A stretch of DNA of 22,019 bases from positions 1 through 22,019 of IMG/VR virus record IMGVR_UViG_3300045999_000982; one strand, given 5' to 3'. The stretch comes from a virus. The notes beneath the pieces were generated by a model. The model was not told the DNA's origin, did not search any database, and saw only the letters and a list, made by a program, of their open reading frames with translations. Both the position numbers and the translations under genes were made by a program. Numbering within the stretch: the first letter of the stretch is position 1; the number at the start of each line of letters is the position of its first letter. Below are positions 20,377 to 22,019 of the stretch, piece after piece.

Positions 20377-22019
20377 CAGATTCTTCGGCGGGCTTGGACG
20401 TACCATGTGGATGATGCCAGATCAATCGCGGCAGCGGTGTTGTTGTAAAGCGTCAATGTCACGACGCCGTTTGTCCAGTAATCCACATCAGCAAGCGTGT
20501 TTGGCATTGTGCCTTCCACTACGTTTACCGTCACCTCTGTGAGATTCGTGCCGTTGTAGGTGCTGCTGGCAACATATCCATATCCGACAATCGCGCCACC
20601 CACAAGGAACCGCACATAACGCCGTTGCGGAAATTCTGACGTGTGATCAACCCCGGTATCTGTAATAGTGAAAACCGTCGGGTTCAGATATGCCACCGTG
20701 CCGCCGCTGATGTTGGTGAATGCCCCCGGTGTGGTAATGTGCGAATCCAATAGCAGGCCACCAAGGGACACACCCGGAATCACAATAATCTCATCCCGTA
20801 CGGGTGACGTGATGGCATCCGGGATGGTCACGGTGGTGCTGCTGTTGGCACCCGCTGAAATGCTAGGCGGGTTCCATGTAGTGGATTTGACGTTGCGGAT
20901 ACCAGTGAAGTCAACACTGATATTGCCTGTGATGTATTGGTTATCCTCAACCTGCAGAGCGCCAACATTTGAACCAATCACGATGTCATAATATCCACCA
21001 ACACCACCACCGCGCAGCTTGTTACGCTTGATGATGCCAGTTGTGTTGGCGCCAGTTACGGAAACGGCATCGTTTGTGGCTTGGATGTCGTTATCTTCCA
21101 CCACGAAGTTGATTGACGTGGCACCATTGGCAATCGCTGAAAGGTTTGGTTGATAATTAGCGCCATCCATACCAGTGAGAGTGCCACCAACACTGGTCAC
21201 GTTTACCGTTGTTACAGCGGCTGCATAACTGCTGCTTGTGACAATGGCACGCCCGATGACTGTTCCGGTTTGTGTGGCTTCAACGCGCCGCCCGTTGTCA
21301 TAGTTTGCAGTATGGCTGGTGCCATATTTTACGCCATCCATGCCTGCAAGCGCCCCGGTTGCTACCGTGACGTTTATCGTGGTGACGTTTGTGCTGTAAG
21401 TTGGTGTTCCGCTTACTGTACCCGTGGCAATCGTCACCCCGCCAGCTGTGGCCTCAAAATAGGTGCCTGAAGCGTACCGTGAAACGTATGATGTGCCAGT
21501 TTCTGTAATGGTGAATTGCGCAGCGCCCGTGCTGGCAATGGTTCCACTTTGCACTCGCAAATCGGTAATGGTGAATTGTGTCGCACTGGTTCTGGCAACG
21601 GTTCCGTTGGCCTGAGCAACAAACGCCCCATCGCCAATTGTGATTTTGTTGCGGCGGAATGACGTACCACTTCCATTGGTGATAACACCAAAGATGGAAG
21701 CCGCTACTGTAGATCCAGCAGCAACAGAAATCACGTTGTCTTCAAAGCGGCTGTTTGTGATGTTCTGGAAATAGAACTGGTTAGCTGTTCCATCGCTGGC
21801 GGCATATTCCAGATAGTTATCATGCACCCATAAACGATCCACTTCGCGCAGGAAGTGCCCCTTATGGCCTCGGAAATCGCAATTATGAACTCGAATATCC
21901 GTTGCGAAACGGGTATTTGATCCTTTGTCTGCGTCAACATTAATCCAAAAGCGCCCACCGTTTCCACGGCAATTTCTAATGATAATCTGCTCAAGGTGCA
22001 AATCGTTAGAAAACGCATC
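20376..22019 (-). CDS. Beta-helix spike-like protein, 5'-partial
   Basis: The frame is open to the right edge, so the N-terminus is missing; 547 codons are seen. A TTG at 22001 is an internal codon, not a convincing start. Numbering from it, residues 5-130 and 298-375 look like right-handed parallel beta-helix coils, with repeated Arg/Glu-Asn-x-Ile turns (IRNCRGN, VHNCDFRG, VHDNYLEYA, FEDNVISV, VEDNDIQA, IKRNKLRG, VEDNQYITG). Two related beta modules (about 161-227 and 228-284) interrupt the helix and a third is near 442-509. Beta-helix proteins of this kind are usually tail spikes binding or cutting polysaccharide. Its place just before the minor head gene is unexpected. It may be a head-located fibre or a misplaced spike. 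No catalytic residues can be assigned. Confidence 0.8.
   Translation of the reverse strand, partial: DAFSNDLHLEQIIIRNCRGNGGRFWINVDADKGSNTRFATDIRVHNCDFRGHKGHFLREVDRLWVHDNYLEYAASDGTANQFYFQNITNSRFEDNVISVAAGSTVAASIFGVITNGSGTSFRRNKITIGDGAFVAQANGTVARTSATQFTITDLRVQSGTIASTGAAQFTITETGTSYVSRYASGTYFEATAGGVTIATGTVSGTPTYSTNVTTINVTVATGALAGMDGVKYGTSHTANYDNGRRVEATQTGTVIGRAIVTSSSYAAAVTTVNVTSVGGTLTGMDGANYQPNLSAIANGATSINFVVEDNDIQATNDAVSVTGANTTGIIKRNKLRGGGVGGYYDIVIGSNVGALQVEDNQYITGNISVDFTGIRNVKSTTWNPPSISAGANSSTTVTIPDAITSPVRDEIIVIPGVSLGGLLLDSHITTPGAFTNISGGTVAYLNPTVFTITDTGVDHTSEFPQRRYVRFLVGGAIVGYGYVASSTYNGTNLTEVTVNVVEGTMPNTLADVDYWTNGVVTLTLYNNTAAAIDLASSTWYVQARRRI
20475..20678 (-). repeat. Third copy of a beta module in the spike-like gene
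   Basis: The segment codes for FTITDTGVDHTSEFPQRRYV and on to a TEVTVNVVEGTMPNTLADVDYW ending. It follows the same order as the two modules at 21150-21521: a TIT-x-TG start, a Tyr/Arg-Arg-Tyr/Phe-Val or -Glu strand, a Gly-x-Val-Ala-Ser-Ser-Thr/Ser-Tyr turn, a VTVNV strand and an Asp-Gly/Asp-Val-Asp-Tyr end. Similarity is at protein level and imperfect. Confidence 0.55.
21150..21521 (-). repeat. Two tandem copies of a beta module in the spike-like gene
   Basis: Two successive modules end in the same way: TTINVTVATGALAGMDGVKY and TTVNVTSVGGTLTGMDGANY. Each is preceded by a Gly-Thr-Val strand and a short Ser/Tyr-rich turn, so they are duplicates of one domain of about 60 residues. They interrupt the beta-helix coils on either side, suggesting that a domain was inserted and duplicated. 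Confidence 0.65.
21505..21605. repeat. Short imperfect direct DNA repeat, 60-bp offset
   Basis: The 14-mer GTAATGGTGAATTG (plus strand) starts at 21505 and again at 21565, and the next 27 bases remain partly alike, ending in GGTTCC each time. The repeat codes for the pair ATQFTITD and AAQFTITE. The 60-bp offset keeps the frame, so it is a recent-looking in-frame duplication beside the larger modules. Confidence 0.75.

Noticed and set aside
19700-20542. A 280-aa open frame on the plus strand
   Set aside because: It runs antisense to the gpF-like gene, whose conserved motifs are clear; the plus-strand product is low in recognisable structure and rich in Arg/Ser as expected of a shadow frame.
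1-22019. A CRISPR array, tRNA, insertion sequence, or defence system
   Set aside because: I saw no regularly spaced identical repeats, clover-leaf sequence, transposase, terminal inverted repeats, or defence-type domains on either strand. The window is fully explained by virion genes.

Overview
The window is one continuous virion-structure module of a contractile-tailed (myovirus-type) bacteriophage or prophage. Every gene I accept lies on the minus strand, so transcription runs from the right edge (22019) to the left edge (1). The genes are packed with 1-40 nt gaps or ATGA, TGATG and TAATG stop/start overlaps. I see no tRNA, rRNA, CRISPR array, integrase, transposase or bacterial housekeeping gene. 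Family names come from recognising motifs and gene order by eye, with no database search. The families (DUF2213, DUF2184, DUF4054, DUF3383, DUF3277, Gp138-type spike, gp25-like, J-like, DUF2612) are typical of phages of Gram-negative bacteria; the host genus cannot be told.

Layout in transcription order. Head module (22019-17043): a 5'-truncated beta-helix, spike-like protein; a Mu gpF-like minor head protein; a DUF2213 prohead protease with a scaffold-like coiled-coil tail and a probable nested scaffold start; a gp24-like cement protein; a DUF2184 major capsid protein. A strong GC hairpin with a T-rich tract follows the capsid gene directly. Neck module (16998-14365): a 64-aa protein, DUF4054 adaptor, HK97-gp10-like protein, a putative joining protein, an unexpected fibre-like protein, a small basic protein and a gp12-like neck terminator. 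Tail module (14362-10549): DUF3383 sheath, DUF3277 tube, a tail assembly chaperone with a probable -1 frameshift extension, and a short tape measure. Baseplate (10552-5355): Dit-like protein, plug, hub, Gp138-type spike, gp25-like, J-like and DUF2612 (gpI-like) proteins. Distal adsorption genes (5358-350): an adapter-like protein, a repeat-containing tail fibre, three small proteins, and a 777-aa protein with a LamG-like and an SGNH-esterase-like domain. At the left edge a partial membrane protein overlaps the esterase stop codon and may open the lysis cassette. Terminase and portal genes probably lie beyond the right edge.

The gene products should assemble a head (protease and scaffold, then capsid and cement), a neck, and a short contractile tail (tape measure of only 472 aa) ending in a simple Pam3-like baseplate. 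Two candidate polysaccharide-interacting proteins stand at opposite ends: the LamG/esterase protein at the end of the tail genes and the beta-helix protein in the head block. The most interesting details are the -1 frameshift, the nested scaffold start, the post-capsid terminator, a possible leaderless promoter, a small domain shared by sheath and baseplate J proteins, repeated modules in the beta-helix protein, and a fibre-like gene in the neck block.
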